In this document: positions 10,067 through 21,926 of the stretch, in pieces
How the letters are laid out: every line of letters starts with the position of its first letter
How positions within the stretch are numbered: position 1 is the first letter of the stretch
Assembly (NCBI RefSeq): GCF_035918235.1
Contig: NZ_CP109485.1
Coordinates: 8,215,001-8,279,000 of the forward strand
Source of the DNA: Streptomyces sp. NBC_01445
GTDB taxonomy: Bacteria > Actinomycetota > Actinomycetes > Streptomycetales > Streptomycetaceae
DNA length: 64,000 nucleotides
Direction: 5' to 3'
Position numbers and translations under genes: made by a program
Notes under the pieces: generated by a model
The model's database searches: none
What the model was told of the DNA's origin: nothing
The model's input: the letters and a program-made list of their open reading frames with translations, nothing else

Positions 10067-10711
10067 GTGAGAAGCAGCGGCGACGGTACGGCTGGGGGCG
10101 TCGGACACAGTCCGGCGGAGAGCGGCCCGTACTCGCTTCACGGCCACGCGGCCGGTCATATTCCGCGTCGGCCGACGGTGTTGCCGGTGGTCGCTCAGGG
10201 GGATGACGACGCGACGCCCGAGCAGGTCGGATACCGGGGACCCACCGCGTGTGCGGCGGCCGGTATCACCTATCGACAGCTGGACTACTGGGCGAGGACC
10301 GGTCTGGTCGAGCCGAGTGTGCGCCCCGCCCACGGGTCGGGGACCCAGCGGCTCTACAGCTTCAGGGACGTCGTCGTCCTGAAGATCGTGAAGAGATTCC
10401 TGGACACCGGTGTCTCACTGCAGAACATCCGCACCGCGGTGCAGCACCTGCGGGAGCGCGGCTTCGGCGATCTGGAGCGGCTGACCCTCATGAGCGACGG
10501 CGCCACCGTCTACGAGTGCAGCTCGCCGACGGAGGTCCACGATCTGCTCCAGGGCGGTCAGGGCATCTTCGGTATCGCGGTCGGCGTGGTGTGGCGGGAC
10601 GTCGAGAGCGCCCTGTCGCAGCTGCACGGGGAGCGCATCGACACCGGTGAGACGCTCCACGGGAACAACCCCGCTGACGAGCTCGCGAGACGGCGCAACC
10701 GCGCGGTGTGA
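10067..10711 (+). CDS. MerR-family transcriptional regulator
   Basis: 214 aa. A disordered N-terminus (about 1-55) precedes the MerR helix-turn-helix (about 60-125; YRGPTACAAAGITYRQLDYW, RLYSFRDVVVLKIVKRFLDTG) and a C-terminal domain without metal-binding cysteines. Corresponds in position to Mycobacterium Rv1830. GTG start with GAGGAGG 6 nt upstream, under its own probable promoter. The C-terminal part (GIFGIAVGVVWRDVESAL) is conserved in actinobacterial homologues as I remember them; the ligand is unknown. Confidence 0.86.
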   Translation: MRSSGDGTAGGVGHSPAESGPYSLHGHAAGHIPRRPTVLPVVAQGDDDATPEQVGYRGPTACAAAGITYRQLDYWARTGLVEPSVRPAHGSGTQRLYSFRDVVVLKIVKRFLDTGVSLQNIRTAVQHLRERGFGDLERLTLMSDGATVYECSSPTEVHDLLQGGQGIFGIAVGVVWRDVESALSQLHGERIDTGETLHGNNPADELARRRNRAV

Positions 10712-10767
10712 GCTGGGTCGATGCGTCCGGCGGGGCATTGTCAGTGCCGTAGGGCAGCATCGGACAT

Positions 10768-12195
10768 GTGAGAACCGCGCCCACGATCCTGCATCTCGAC
10801 ATGGATGCCTTCTACGCCTCGGCGGAGCAGGCATCGAAGCCGAGCCTGCGCGGGAAAGCCGTGGTCGTGGGAGGGATCGGGCCTCGTGGGGTGGTGGCCA
10901 CCGCCTCGTACGAGGCCCGGGTGTTCGGGGTGCACTCGGCGATGCCGATCGGCCAGGCGCGCAGGCTCGCTCCCAATGCCGCGTATCTCGTACCGCGCTT
11001 CCAGCTGTACCGCGAGGTCAGCGAGCAGGTGATGGGGCTGCTCCGGGAGCTGTCGCCGTTGGTGGAGCCGCTGAGCCTCGACGAGGCGTTCGTCGATCTG
11101 GAGGCCGGTGAGGCGGCCTGGGACGCCGCGTCGGCGCGGCTGGTCGGTGAGCGGCTGCGGGAGGACATCAGGGCCGTGACCGGCCTGACCGGCTCTGTCG
11201 GGATCGCGGCGTCGAAGATGCTGGCGAAGATCGCCTCCGAGGAGGCCAAGCCGGACGGTCTGTTCCTGATCGTGCCCGGCACCGAGCGCGCCATGCTCGG
11301 GCCCATGTCCGTGCGCACGCTGCCCGGCGTGGGGCCGGCGACCGGGGACCATCTGAGACGCGCCGGGATCACCACGGTCGAGGAGATCGCGGAGGCGGGC
11401 GAGGACGAGCTCGTACGGCTGCTGGGGAAGTCGCACGGGGCGTCGCTGTACGCCATGGCTCTCGCGCACGACGACCGGCCCGTGGTGGCCGAGCGGGACG
11501 CCAAGTCGGTGTCGGTCGAGGACACGTACGACGTGGACATCCACGACCGGGTGCGGGTGCGGACCGAGGTACAGCGGCTTGCGGAGCGGTGCGTGCAGCG
11601 GTTGCGGGGGGCGGAGCGGTCGGGACGGACCGTGGTCCTCAAGGTGCGGCGCTACGACTTCTCCACGCTGACGAGATCCGAGACCCTGCGCGGGCCCACC
11701 GACGACCCCGCGGTGGTGCGGGAGGCGGCGGCGCGGCTCCTGGAGTCCGTGGACACGACGGGCGGGGTGCGGCTGCTGGGCGTGGGAGTGACGGGTCTGG
11801 CCGACTACACGCAGGAGGATCTGTTCGCGCAGGCGCGGGCGCAGGCCGAGGCCGAGGCGCACGCGGCCGGGGGTGAGGGGGAGACGGAAGGGGTGGATGG
11901 TGCGGGGGATGAGGGCCGGGTGGCTGCCGAAGAGGTCGTCGAGGCCGCGGACCGGCGCTGGGTGGCCGGGCACGACGTGCGACACGAGGAGTTCGGGCAC
12001 GGGTGGGTGCAGGGGAGCGGGCTCGGGCGGGTGACGGTGCGCTTCGAGACGCCGTACTCGGAGCCTGGGCGGGTGCGTACGTTCCGGACCGACGACCCCG
12101 CGCTCGTCCCCGCGGAGCCGCTGCCGCTGGTGGCGGAGGGCGACGTGAGGCGGGTTGAGGCAAGGGAGCAGGGTGCCGGGTCAGGTGTCGTCTGA
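10768..12195 (+). CDS. dinB: DNA polymerase IV (Y family)
   Basis: 475 aa translesion polymerase. The N-terminal catalytic motif LDMDAFYASAE (about 9-19) and SLDEAFVD supply the metal-binding acidic residues. Two helix-hairpin-helix-like segments follow (RTLPGVGPATGDHLR). A beta-clamp-binding sequence QEDLF lies at 349-353, where standard Pol IV ends. Beyond it the protein continues for about 120 residues: an acidic linker and an extra domain (RRWVAGHDVRHEEFGHGWVQ) that I recognise from other Streptomyces DinB proteins but cannot assign a function. The stop overlaps the convergent PRC gene by 15 bp. Confidence 0.92.
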   Translation: MRTAPTILHLDMDAFYASAEQASKPSLRGKAVVVGGIGPRGVVATASYEARVFGVHSAMPIGQARRLAPNAAYLVPRFQLYREVSEQVMGLLRELSPLVEPLSLDEAFVDLEAGEAAWDAASARLVGERLREDIRAVTGLTGSVGIAASKMLAKIASEEAKPDGLFLIVPGTERAMLGPMSVRTLPGVGPATGDHLRRAGITTVEEIAEAGEDELVRLLGKSHGASLYAMALAHDDRPVVAERDAKSVSVEDTYDVDIHDRVRVRTEVQRLAERCVQRLRGAERSGRTVVLKVRRYDFSTLTRSETLRGPTDDPAVVREAAARLLESVDTTGGVRLLGVGVTGLADYTQEDLFAQARAQAEAEAHAAGGEGETEGVDGAGDEGRVAAEEVVEAADRRWVAGHDVRHEEFGHGWVQGSGLGRVTVRFETPYSEPGRVRTFRTDDPALVPAEPLPLVAEGDVRRVEAREQGAGSGVV

Positions 12196-12591
12196 GGTGC
12201 CGGCGATCTTGCCGAAGTTGCGGTCCTGAGGGGGCTCGGGGTCGTCCGGGCCCGTGATGTCGAGCCCGTAGTGGTGGTAGAGCTGGAGCTCCTGTTCGGG
12301 GGAGAGGTGACGGCCGACCCCGAAGTCGGGGGCGTCCTTGATCAAGGAGCGTTCGAAGGGGATGCGCAGGGTGCCCTCCACCAGCTCGCTCGGCTCCAGG
12401 GGGACGAAGGCGTCCCGGCTGAACAGGCCTGTGCGTATGGCCGCCCACTCCGGGACCCCGGTCGCGTCGTCGAGGTAGACCTCGTCGACAGTCCCGATTT
12501 TGGCTCCGTTGCGGTCGAACGCCTTGCGGCCGATCAGGTTTCGCGGATCGACATCGGTCTGCACGGGGCCCTCCAGCTGATCGCAACTCAT
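12181..12591 (-). CDS. PRC-barrel domain protein
   Basis: 136 aa. The PRC-barrel is in the first 80 residues (LIGRKAFDRNGAKIGTVDEV, WAAIRTGLFSRDAFVPL), followed by a 50-residue tail including QLYHHYGLDI. Stand-alone PRC-barrel proteins of this type are common in Streptomyces, some of them stress-related, with no defined biochemical activity. No strong ribosome binding site precedes the ATG. The last 15 bp overlap the 3' end of dinB on the opposite strand. Confidence 0.82.
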   Translation of the reverse strand: MSCDQLEGPVQTDVDPRNLIGRKAFDRNGAKIGTVDEVYLDDATGVPEWAAIRTGLFSRDAFVPLEPSELVEGTLRIPFERSLIKDAPDFGVGRHLSPEQELQLYHHYGLDITGPDDPEPPQDRNFGKIAGTSDDT

Positions 12592-12684
12592 CCGTAAGCA
12601 CTACCAAAGTGCACATTGGTGACGGCGGCCACTCGAAGCCGGGGGCATTGTTGCCGCTGGTAGGCTGGCCATGGCTGCTGACCC

Positions 12685-12895
12685 CGTGCGGGAGAGTCCT
12701 CCGGATGACACCGGAGGCGCCGAAGGAGCAACTCCTCCCCGGAATCTCTCAGGCCCCTGTACCGCACGGACGAGGTCACTCTGGAAAGCAGGGCGGGCGT
12801 TCAGGCCTCCGCTCTCACCGACGGTGAAAGTCGGCATGCCCTTCGTGATGTGGGCACGCCGGTGAAGCTCTCAGGTTGAGATGACAGAGGGGGAG
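12685..12895 (+). promoter_or_regulatory. Tandem glycine riboswitch (gcvT element) upstream of gcvP
   Basis: Two aptamers in series. Aptamer 1 has P1 pairing CGTGCGG (12685-12691) with CCGCACG (12762-12768), the core GGCGCCGAAGGAGCAA and AATCTCTCAGG, ending with CTCTGGAAAG near 12780-12789. Aptamer 2 (about 12810-12895) ends GGTGAAGCTCTCAGG ... GACAGAGGGGG. The gcvP start lies about 60 nt downstream. Known members of this class activate glycine-cleavage genes when glycine is high. Small ORFs read through this stretch are artefacts. Confidence 0.95.
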
Positions 12896-12957
12896 GCCGT
12901 CCGGGCACCCGCGCCGTGGTGCCCCTCGCAGGTCGTAGTGACCAGGAGGCCTCCGCA

Positions 12958-15843
<2,886 letters not shown>

Positions 15844-15863
15844 TACTCGCGCTGACATGCGTC

Positions 15864-15897
15864 AGGGCCGGTTCCGGGGTTTCCCGGGGCCGGCCCT
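15864..15897 (+). terminator. gcvP terminator
   Basis: AGGGCCGG (15864-15871) pairs with CCGGCCCT (15890-15897) around a loop that can itself form CCGG/CCGG pairs, followed by a short T run. It starts about 20 nt after the gcvP stop and sits between convergent genes, so it may serve both. Confidence 0.7.
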
Positions 15898-15932
15898 TTC
15901 GTACGGGGGACGCCGTGGGCGTCCGGATCCGC

Positions 15933-16130
15933 TCAGGCCGCGGTCACGACGTGCACGGGGCGGTGCGGAGCGATGATCTGGCCGTTGGGCAGCAACTCAC
16001 CGGTGTCCTCGAAGAGCAGGACGCCGTTGCAGAGCAGACTCCAGCCCTGTTCGGGGTGGTGGGCCACAGGGAGCGCGGCCTCCCGGTCGGCGGAGTCTGC
16101 GGACGGGCACGGTGGCTGGTGCTGGCACAT
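15933..16130 (-). CDS. DUF5999 family small protein
   Basis: 65 aa starting MCQHQPPCPSADS and containing the conserved block HPEQGWSLLCNGVLLFEDTGELLP. I recognise this as a small conserved Streptomyces protein (DUF5999); function unknown. The N-terminal Cys-x-His-x3-Cys pattern could bind a metal but this is a guess. An upstream in-frame ATG at 16211 would add 27 residues; the shorter form was chosen because conserved members begin at MCQHQ. Confidence 0.75.
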   Translation of the reverse strand: MCQHQPPCPSADSADREAALPVAHHPEQGWSLLCNGVLLFEDTGELLPNGQIIAPHRPVHVVTAA

Positions 16131-16471
16131 GGATGGGATCTTTCCCTGTGAAGTGATGTCGGTGATGGGTGTGATGTCGCTGTCTGTCCTGCGGCTCGAA
16201 TCGTTGTTCATGGCCGCCCCCCGTTTGTCGGTCGGTCCGGAACCCAGTGTTGCCCCACGGGCGTCAATCCGCAGGTATTTCGTCGCAGCGGTCCTCACTG
16301 GATGAGGACGCGTCACCCGTGCGGACGGTTCACCCCAACTGCACTGTCCCTTCGGGTGGTTCGGGGTGGCCTGACCGGGCTAGTCCGGAAGGGCGGGCCA
16401 GGGCACGGCTGCGCCCCGCGACCGGTCGGCATCGGTAGCGGGGCGCGGGCGCGTGAGGCGGCCCGGTCGCG
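16131..16471. other. Intergenic stretch between two minus-strand genes
   Basis: About 340 bp upstream of the DUF5999 gene. It contains an in-frame upstream extension candidate (ATG 16211) and GC-rich sequence without convincing coding signal. No RNA gene or clear promoter box was identified. Confidence 0.4.
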
Positions 16472-17059
16472 TCAGGCGGGTGAGCCCAGAAGTGGCGCGG
16501 GGGTCAGTCGATGGGTGAGGACGGGCAGCAGTTCGGCGACCCGGTGTGGGCGGTGGGCGGCGATGCCGGGCGGCGCGGGCGCGAGCGGGACCAGGAGGTC
16601 ACTGGCCGCGGGATGCCCCGTGGAGGCGTCGGCGTTGCAGTCCCCGTGCAGCCACAGGGTGAGCATGTACAGCTCCGGGACCGAGAGCAGACGCGGCTGG
16701 TAGGCCGCGGGCAGGGACTCGGCCTGGCGTAGCGCGCGTTCGGTGGCCGCGACGTACGGGCCCTCGAAGAAGTGCGAGAACGCCCAGCCGTCTGCGGTCA
16801 GCATCGTGTCGGCGGCGGCCACCGCGCGCTCCCCGCAGCGGATCAGAAACCGCCAGCCGGCGAGTCGGGTCGGCGAGGGGCCCGCGCTGCCCGTGACCCG
16901 GTCCAGTACGTGGACGGGCAACGGTAGTTCGGGGCTCGCCGGCCCTTGGGCGGAGCGCAGGGAGGGGGTGCGGGCCTCGCGGACTGCGGTGGGGGAACCG
17001 AGGGCCGTGAGGACGGTGCGCAGGGCGGGCGCGGGAGCCGGAGGGACATGCAGCGGCAT
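16472..17059 (-). CDS. Conserved hypothetical protein
   Basis: 195 aa, not recognised. The start was taken at MPLHVPPAPAPALR (AGAGG upstream) rather than 52 codons earlier, where the sequence is less codon-biased. The core LAGWRFLIRCGERAVAAADTML ... WAFSHFFEGPYVAATERAL ... LSVPELYMLTLWLHG looks like a folded, mostly helical domain, and the C-terminus is proline-rich. No signal peptide or membrane helix. The next gene is divergent, across a 490-bp gap. Confidence 0.7.
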   Translation of the reverse strand: MPLHVPPAPAPALRTVLTALGSPTAVREARTPSLRSAQGPASPELPLPVHVLDRVTGSAGPSPTRLAGWRFLIRCGERAVAAADTMLTADGWAFSHFFEGPYVAATERALRQAESLPAAYQPRLLSVPELYMLTLWLHGDCNADASTGHPAASDLLVPLAPAPPGIAAHRPHRVAELLPVLTHRLTPAPLLGSPA

Positions 17060-17550
17060 GGTGGGTCGCCTCTCATTCGACAGGCACGGTGGATCGAGGG
17101 CGTGGCGGGACGAGCGGACGGCGCTGTCTGCTGACCGGGCCAGAGGGGGCGGGGGCAGGTACCGCGAGCGCCAACTCTCTGCCTCGTTCGCGGAGTTTAT
17201 ACGACGCGTGTTCACGCGGTGTTTCGGCTAGCCGTCTCGAAAATGCTCGGCAAGGCGTTATTCGGTCGGCGAGATGAGGGGAATCTCCCGATTTCCAGCG
17301 GAGCCGGGTCCGTGACCTCGTAATCTTCACGGCGAGCGGACGGCCGATTCTCGTCGGTGTTTATCACCAGGCTAGATGGAACCAGCGCTTCGACATGCTG
17401 CATGCCTCGTGAATGTGCCCCGTGACAACTGCTGCGAGCCTACTCGCCCGCGACGGAGAGCGGGGCGTTATCGATCACATTGCCTGGGCATCATCCACCG
17501 TGACACAGCGGCCGGGTGGCCGGGTCGACCATGCGAGGAGGGACGCTTCC
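17060..17550. other. Long divergent intergenic region
   Basis: About 490 bp between a minus-strand hypothetical gene and the GCS2-family gene. It is less GC-rich than its surroundings, which suits a regulatory region. I see no credible ORF, RNA or confident promoter pair; a GAGGAGGGA ribosome binding site for the downstream gene lies at about 17534-17542. Confidence 0.4.
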
Positions 17551-19071
17551 ATGGGGGAGAAGGTCGTGGCGGGCGCGTTCGACCTGTCCGATCGACGGCA
17601 CTACCGCAGGAAGCTGCAGCAGTGTCTGGTGGGGCTCGAGAGGCTCCTGGAGGAGCAGCGGTTCGATCGCCCGAAGAATCTGATGGGCCTGGAGATCGAG
17701 TTGAATCTCGCAGGGGCCGACGGCATGCCGAAAATGATGAATGCGCAAGTTCTCGAGCGCATCGCGAGCCGTGATTTCCAGACCGAACTCGGAATGTTCA
17801 ATCTGGAAGTGAACATTGCCCCCCATCGATTGGAAGGCCGGGTTCTCGACCGGCTCGCCGAGGAGCTCAGAACCGGCCTCGCCTATGCCCACCGGAAAGC
17901 GAACGAGGTGGACGCCGGGATCGTGATGATCGGCATTCTCCCGACGCTCGCGCCCGATGATCTCGTCTCCGCGAACCTGTCCGACGTGGACCGTTACAGC
18001 CTTCTCAACGACCAGATGGTGGCCGCGCGCGGCGAGGACTTCGTGGTCGACATCGACGGGGTGGAGCACCTGCGCTGCAGCTCGGGGTCCATAGTGACCG
18101 AAGCGGCGTGCACCTCCGTGCAGTTGCACCTCCAGGTCACGCCCGCCCGCTTCGCCGACGTGTGGAACGCCGCGCAGGCGGTCGCTGCCGTACAGGTCGC
18201 GGTCGGCGCCAACTCGCCGTTCCTGTTCGGACATGAGCTGTGGCGCGAATCGCGGCCGCCCCTGTTCCAGCAGTCGACCGACACCCGTCCGCCCGAGCTC
18301 CAGGCCCAAGGGGTGCGACCGCGCACCTGGTTCGGCGAGCGCTGGATCAGCAGCGCGTACGACCTCTTCGAGGAGAACCTGCGCTACTTCCCGCCTCTGC
18401 TGCCCCTGTGCGACGACGAGGAGCCGCTGCGCGTCATCGACGACGGCGGAGTCCCGGCACTCGGCGAACTCGTCCTGCACAACGGCACCGTCTACCGCTG
18501 GAACCGGCCCGTGTACGGGATAGCCGACGGCAAGCCGCACCTGCGCGTGGAGAACCGCGTCCTGCCCGCGGGCCCCACCGTCACCGACGTCATCGCGAAC
18601 GTCGCGTTCTACTACGGCGTCGTACGCGCCCTCGCCGAGGACGCCCGCCCCGTCTGGACCCGTCTGCCCTTCGACGCGGCGGCCCGCAACTTCGACGAGG
18701 CGTGCCGGTACGGGATCGAGGCGAGCCTGGACTGGCCGCGCCGGGGCCGTTTCGGCGGGGTCGAGAAGGTGCCCGTCGTGACGCTCGTACGGGACGAGCT
18801 GCTGCCGCTGGCCGCCGCCGGGCTCGACGCCTGGGGGGTCGAGGCGGCCGACCGTGACTTCTACCTCGGGGTGATCGAGGAGCGCTGCCGGCGGCGGGTC
18901 AACGGGGCGTCGTGGCAGGCGGCCACGTTCCACCGCGCGCTGGAGAGCGGCCTGGAGCGCGACGCGGCGCTCGCGGCGACCACCCGGCGCTACTGCGAGC
19001 TGATGCACGCCGGGGACCCGGTGCACACGTGGCTGGTGGGGCTCCCGGCACCGGCGGTGCAACTGGGCTGA
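17551..19071 (+). CDS. Glutamate-cysteine ligase family 2 (GCS2-like) protein
   Basis: 506 aa with the GCS2 features LMGLEIELNL (near 45), an ExEFN-like FNLEVNIAPH stretch and the SSGSIVTEAACTSVQLHLQV block. The family joins glutamate to an amine-containing acceptor using ATP. Actinobacteria use mycothiol, so gamma-glutamylcysteine for glutathione is not the expected product; homologues act in ergothioneine synthesis (EgtA) or on other amines. No ergothioneine genes are next to it, so the acceptor is open. ATG 17551 is supported by GAGGAGGGA. The upstream in-frame extension is probably not translated. Confidence 0.8.
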   Translation: MGEKVVAGAFDLSDRRHYRRKLQQCLVGLERLLEEQRFDRPKNLMGLEIELNLAGADGMPKMMNAQVLERIASRDFQTELGMFNLEVNIAPHRLEGRVLDRLAEELRTGLAYAHRKANEVDAGIVMIGILPTLAPDDLVSANLSDVDRYSLLNDQMVAARGEDFVVDIDGVEHLRCSSGSIVTEAACTSVQLHLQVTPARFADVWNAAQAVAAVQVAVGANSPFLFGHELWRESRPPLFQQSTDTRPPELQAQGVRPRTWFGERWISSAYDLFEENLRYFPPLLPLCDDEEPLRVIDDGGVPALGELVLHNGTVYRWNRPVYGIADGKPHLRVENRVLPAGPTVTDVIANVAFYYGVVRALAEDARPVWTRLPFDAAARNFDEACRYGIEASLDWPRRGRFGGVEKVPVVTLVRDELLPLAAAGLDAWGVEAADRDFYLGVIEERCRRRVNGASWQAATFHRALESGLERDAALAATTRRYCELMHAGDPVHTWLVGLPAPAVQLG

Positions 19072-19093
19072 TGGGCATGTCGGTTGAGCCCGG

Positions 19094-20866
19094 TCAGCCC
19101 TTGGCGCCCGCCTCCACGATCGCCTTGAGGATCACCGCGTGGATCTGGGCCGGGTCGCTGACCTGGTGACCGGAGCCGCCGGTGGCCCCGGCGATCTGCT
19201 CGACCTCGTCCTTGTCGGCGTCCGGGCCGACCGCGATGGCGATGAGCGGCACCGGGTGCTGAGGGTCGGCGAGACTCTGGAGCCGCGAGACGAGATGGCT
19301 GCGCGAGATGGAGCCGAGGTCCTGGTTCGCGCCGTCGGTCACGACCACGAGGGCGTTGAACTTGCCGCTCCGGTAGGACGACGTCGCCTCCTCGTAGGCC
19401 GCGAGCGTCGTGTCGTAAAGACCCGTGGCGCCGCCCGGAACAGGCTGGAGACCGCTGAACGCCTCGGACAGCCTGTCGCGCTGGGTGCCGCCGCCCTTGC
19501 GGTCGCCGAGGCGCTCGGTGGGGACGAGCTTGCGGTAGTCGCGGTTCCCGTCGAGGAGCGTGGCGAACTCCCACAGGCCGATCTCGTCCTCGGGCGTGAA
19601 CGTGGCGAGCGCCTGGAGCATCGACGCCTTCGTGACCTCCATACGGGACTGGTTGCGGCCCGGCACGTAGTTCGCCATGGAGGCGGAGGCGTCCACGACC
19701 ACGGTGATCCGGGCACTCTGCACCGTGATCGTCCACACGCCGAGGGTTTCCTGGAGCTCCTTGTCCGTCGGCGGCTCGGAGTCCGACGTCGCGTACGGCT
19801 GCGGGCTGCGGCCGCCCGCCCCGGCGACCACGGCGTCCGAGGGCTCCTCGTCGTCCGTCCGGAAGCCGTGCCTGTCCAGGATCCGGATGCCGGCGTCCTC
19901 GCCGAGCAGGGTCATGAAGCGGATGGCGGCCCGCCGCTCGTCCGTCGACTTGTCGCCTTCATCGACCAGGGCGAACGGGAAGTCGAGCTGCGGCGAGCCG
20001 TCCTTCGGGTAGAAGAGGTCGAGCCCGTCCTTGTCGCCGGCGGTCGCGTTGTACCGGAAGGAGGACTGCTCGGAGAGGAACAGCGCCTGGTTGCGGCGCG
20101 GATTGCCCTGCTCGGTGCCGGAGGAGTCGCGCGCCAGGGTGTCGGTCAGCCGGCCGTCGCTGTCGGTGGTGCGCTGCGAGAGCGCCTTGGCCATGGCGGC
20201 GGCCTGGGTGTCGCCCTCCGACCCGGACTTCTTGGTGGAGGCGCCCAGCTGGGTCAGGGCGAGGAGACCGGTCGCGCTGCGCGCGGGGTCGGCGGTCCCG
20301 AGCCGCAGCTTGTCGCCCTCCATGGCCGCGCCGGTCAACTGCGCCCAGGTGTAATGCTTCGCGGGCCAGCCCATGCTCTTCGCGGCCGACGGCACCATGC
20401 TGATGCCGATGGGGGAGGAGGCTATGTTGCCCATCGCCGTGACCGGGGTGGCGTTCCCGCCGAGGCCGGCGCGCTGGATCCACAGACTCGAATCCGGCAC
20501 CCACGCCTCGTAGTCTCCTGCGCCCTTCCCGCCCTTCCGCAGGGAATCGGCGATCTTGTACGAGTCGCCCGCCTGCACGCGGGTGTCGAGGCACTGCCCG
20601 TCGGAGGTCAGATGCTTCTTGCGGGCGAGGTCCGCGGCGTCGCGCAGCGCGGGGGCGACATCGGGCGAGGCAGCGATGTCGAGGTGGACCGTCTTGCCGT
20701 CGCAGGCCCCGCCGAAGGAGAGCAGGCCGCTCCTGGCCGCGAGAGCCGTGCCCCCGGCGACCACCAGGACCAGCGCCGTCGCGATGGCCACGGTCCGGCC
20801 GCGCGTGCGAGGGCGGGGGCCGACCGCGTCCGTCCCATACTCGTCGGGCAAGCTGTGACGTCCCAT
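19094..20866 (-). CDS. Membrane-anchored solute-binding protein fused to a VWA domain
   Basis: 590 aa. A basic cytoplasmic tail and one membrane helix (about 25-45) are followed by a periplasmic-binding-protein-like domain (about 55-370) and a von Willebrand A domain (about 385-590) with an intact MIDAS: DASAS (D392, S394, S396) and TDGAN. It probably sits outside the membrane and binds a ligand or partner protein in a metal-dependent way. Similar proteins are widespread in Streptomyces; function unknown. ATG start preceded by GAAGGAAGGG. Convergent with the GCS2-like gene. Confidence 0.85.
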   Translation of the reverse strand: MGRHSLPDEYGTDAVGPRPRTRGRTVAIATALVLVVAGGTALAARSGLLSFGGACDGKTVHLDIAASPDVAPALRDAADLARKKHLTSDGQCLDTRVQAGDSYKIADSLRKGGKGAGDYEAWVPDSSLWIQRAGLGGNATPVTAMGNIASSPIGISMVPSAAKSMGWPAKHYTWAQLTGAAMEGDKLRLGTADPARSATGLLALTQLGASTKKSGSEGDTQAAAMAKALSQRTTDSDGRLTDTLARDSSGTEQGNPRRNQALFLSEQSSFRYNATAGDKDGLDLFYPKDGSPQLDFPFALVDEGDKSTDERRAAIRFMTLLGEDAGIRILDRHGFRTDDEEPSDAVVAGAGGRSPQPYATSDSEPPTDKELQETLGVWTITVQSARITVVVDASASMANYVPGRNQSRMEVTKASMLQALATFTPEDEIGLWEFATLLDGNRDYRKLVPTERLGDRKGGGTQRDRLSEAFSGLQPVPGGATGLYDTTLAAYEEATSSYRSGKFNALVVVTDGANQDLGSISRSHLVSRLQSLADPQHPVPLIAIAVGPDADKDEVEQIAGATGGSGHQVSDPAQIHAVILKAIVEAGAKG

Positions 20867-21029
20867 GCGGTGGTGCCCTTCCTTCGGTCTGGCCCGACGG
20901 AAGGGGAGAGGTACACCAAAGAACGGCCTTCGTCCCCCCGGCCTGTCGCGCGCGATCTTCGTACCTGTATTCGAGACCCTAGCGGGGCTAGGTGGGGGAT
21001 GAGGCGGGATTACTCAACTGGAGGCAGGT

Positions 21030-21830
21030 GTGCAGGCGGAGGCGGGTGCGGTGGCCGATTCTTTTCCGAACGAGCGGCTTTCGCGACGGATTCTTCGGAA
21101 CGAGACACTGCTCGTCCTGGCGCTCTCGCTCGGTGCGAGCGGAGTGTCCGCGCTGATCAGCTTTGTCGGATCGGTCACCAAACCGGGGGGCCTGAAGGAC
21201 CAGGCGGCGACCCTGAACGCCTCGGCGGCTCCCGGGCGGCCGTGGCTTGATCTGGCGTGGCAGTTGTTCGGGATCGCGAGCGCGCTCGTGCCGGTCGCGC
21301 TCGTCGCGCATCTGCTGCTGCGCGAGGGCGCCGGGATGCGGACGATCGGCTTCGACCGTACGAGACCGTTCTTCGACGCGACCCGTGGCGCGGTGATCGC
21401 GGCGGTCATCGGCAGCACGGGTATCGCCTTCTACCTGGCGGCCCGTGGCCTCGGCTTCAACCTCACGGTGGTGCCGGAGGCGCTGCCCGACGTGTGGTGG
21501 AAGTATCCGGTCCTGGTCCTCTCGGCGATCCAGAACTCCGTCCTGGAGGAGGTGATCGTCGTCGGCTATCTGCTGCGCAGGCTGGGGCAGTTGGGCTGGA
21601 CGCCCGGCACGGCGATCGTGGCCAGCTCGGTGCTGCGCGGCTCGTACCACCTCTACCAGGGCATCGGCGGCTTCTTCGGGAACCTCGCGATGGGCCTGGT
21701 CTTCGCGTATCTGTACCGGCGGTGGGGGCGGGTCGGGCCGCTGGTGGTGGCGCACTCGCTGCTCGACATCGGCGCGTTCGTCGGATACGCGCTGCTCGCG
21801 GGGAAGGTCGGGTGGCTGCCCACGGCGTGA
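21030..21830 (+). CDS. CPBP family intramembrane metalloprotease
   Basis: 266 aa, multi-spanning. The conserved CPBP (Abi/CAAX-protease-like) motifs are present: NSVLEEVIVVGYLL with the paired glutamates, RGSYHLYQG with the first histidine, and VAHSLLDIGAF with the second. The family cleaves within membranes or acts in bacteriocin immunity; no prenylation or bacteriocin genes are nearby. The usual EExxxR arginine is not in its normal place (EEVIVV), an oddity among active members. GTG start with GGAGG 5 nt upstream. Confidence 0.85.
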   Translation: MQAEAGAVADSFPNERLSRRILRNETLLVLALSLGASGVSALISFVGSVTKPGGLKDQAATLNASAAPGRPWLDLAWQLFGIASALVPVALVAHLLLREGAGMRTIGFDRTRPFFDATRGAVIAAVIGSTGIAFYLAARGLGFNLTVVPEALPDVWWKYPVLVLSAIQNSVLEEVIVVGYLLRRLGQLGWTPGTAIVASSVLRGSYHLYQGIGGFFGNLAMGLVFAYLYRRWGRVGPLVVAHSLLDIGAFVGYALLAGKVGWLPTA

Positions 21831-21850
21831 GGCCGGGGCGGGTGCCGGAT

Positions 21851-21926
21851 GCAGGGGGCGTACGAGATCTTCGTACGCCCCCTGCGGCGTGCCAGGGCCT
21901 TTCCTTCGGATCGGGGGAGAGGCCCT
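21851..21926. terminator. Double hairpin between CPBP gene and phzF-like gene
   Basis: A perfect 15-bp stem (21851-21865 with 21871-21885, loop GATCT) is followed by a second hairpin AGGGCCT (21894-21900) / AGGCCCT (21920-21926) that covers the stop codon of the minus-strand PhzF gene. It is a bidirectional terminator for convergent genes. The second element shares AGGGCCTTTCSTTCGGATC with the hairpin at 62878-62905. Confidence 0.85.

Noticed and set aside
12609..12865. Small ORFs upstream of gcvP
   Set aside because: They run through the two riboswitch aptamers, whose conservation explains the sequence.
17491..19062. 523-aa minus-strand ORF opposite the GCS2-like gene
   Set aside because: Low-complexity shadow; the plus strand has the family motifs and GAGGAGGGA.
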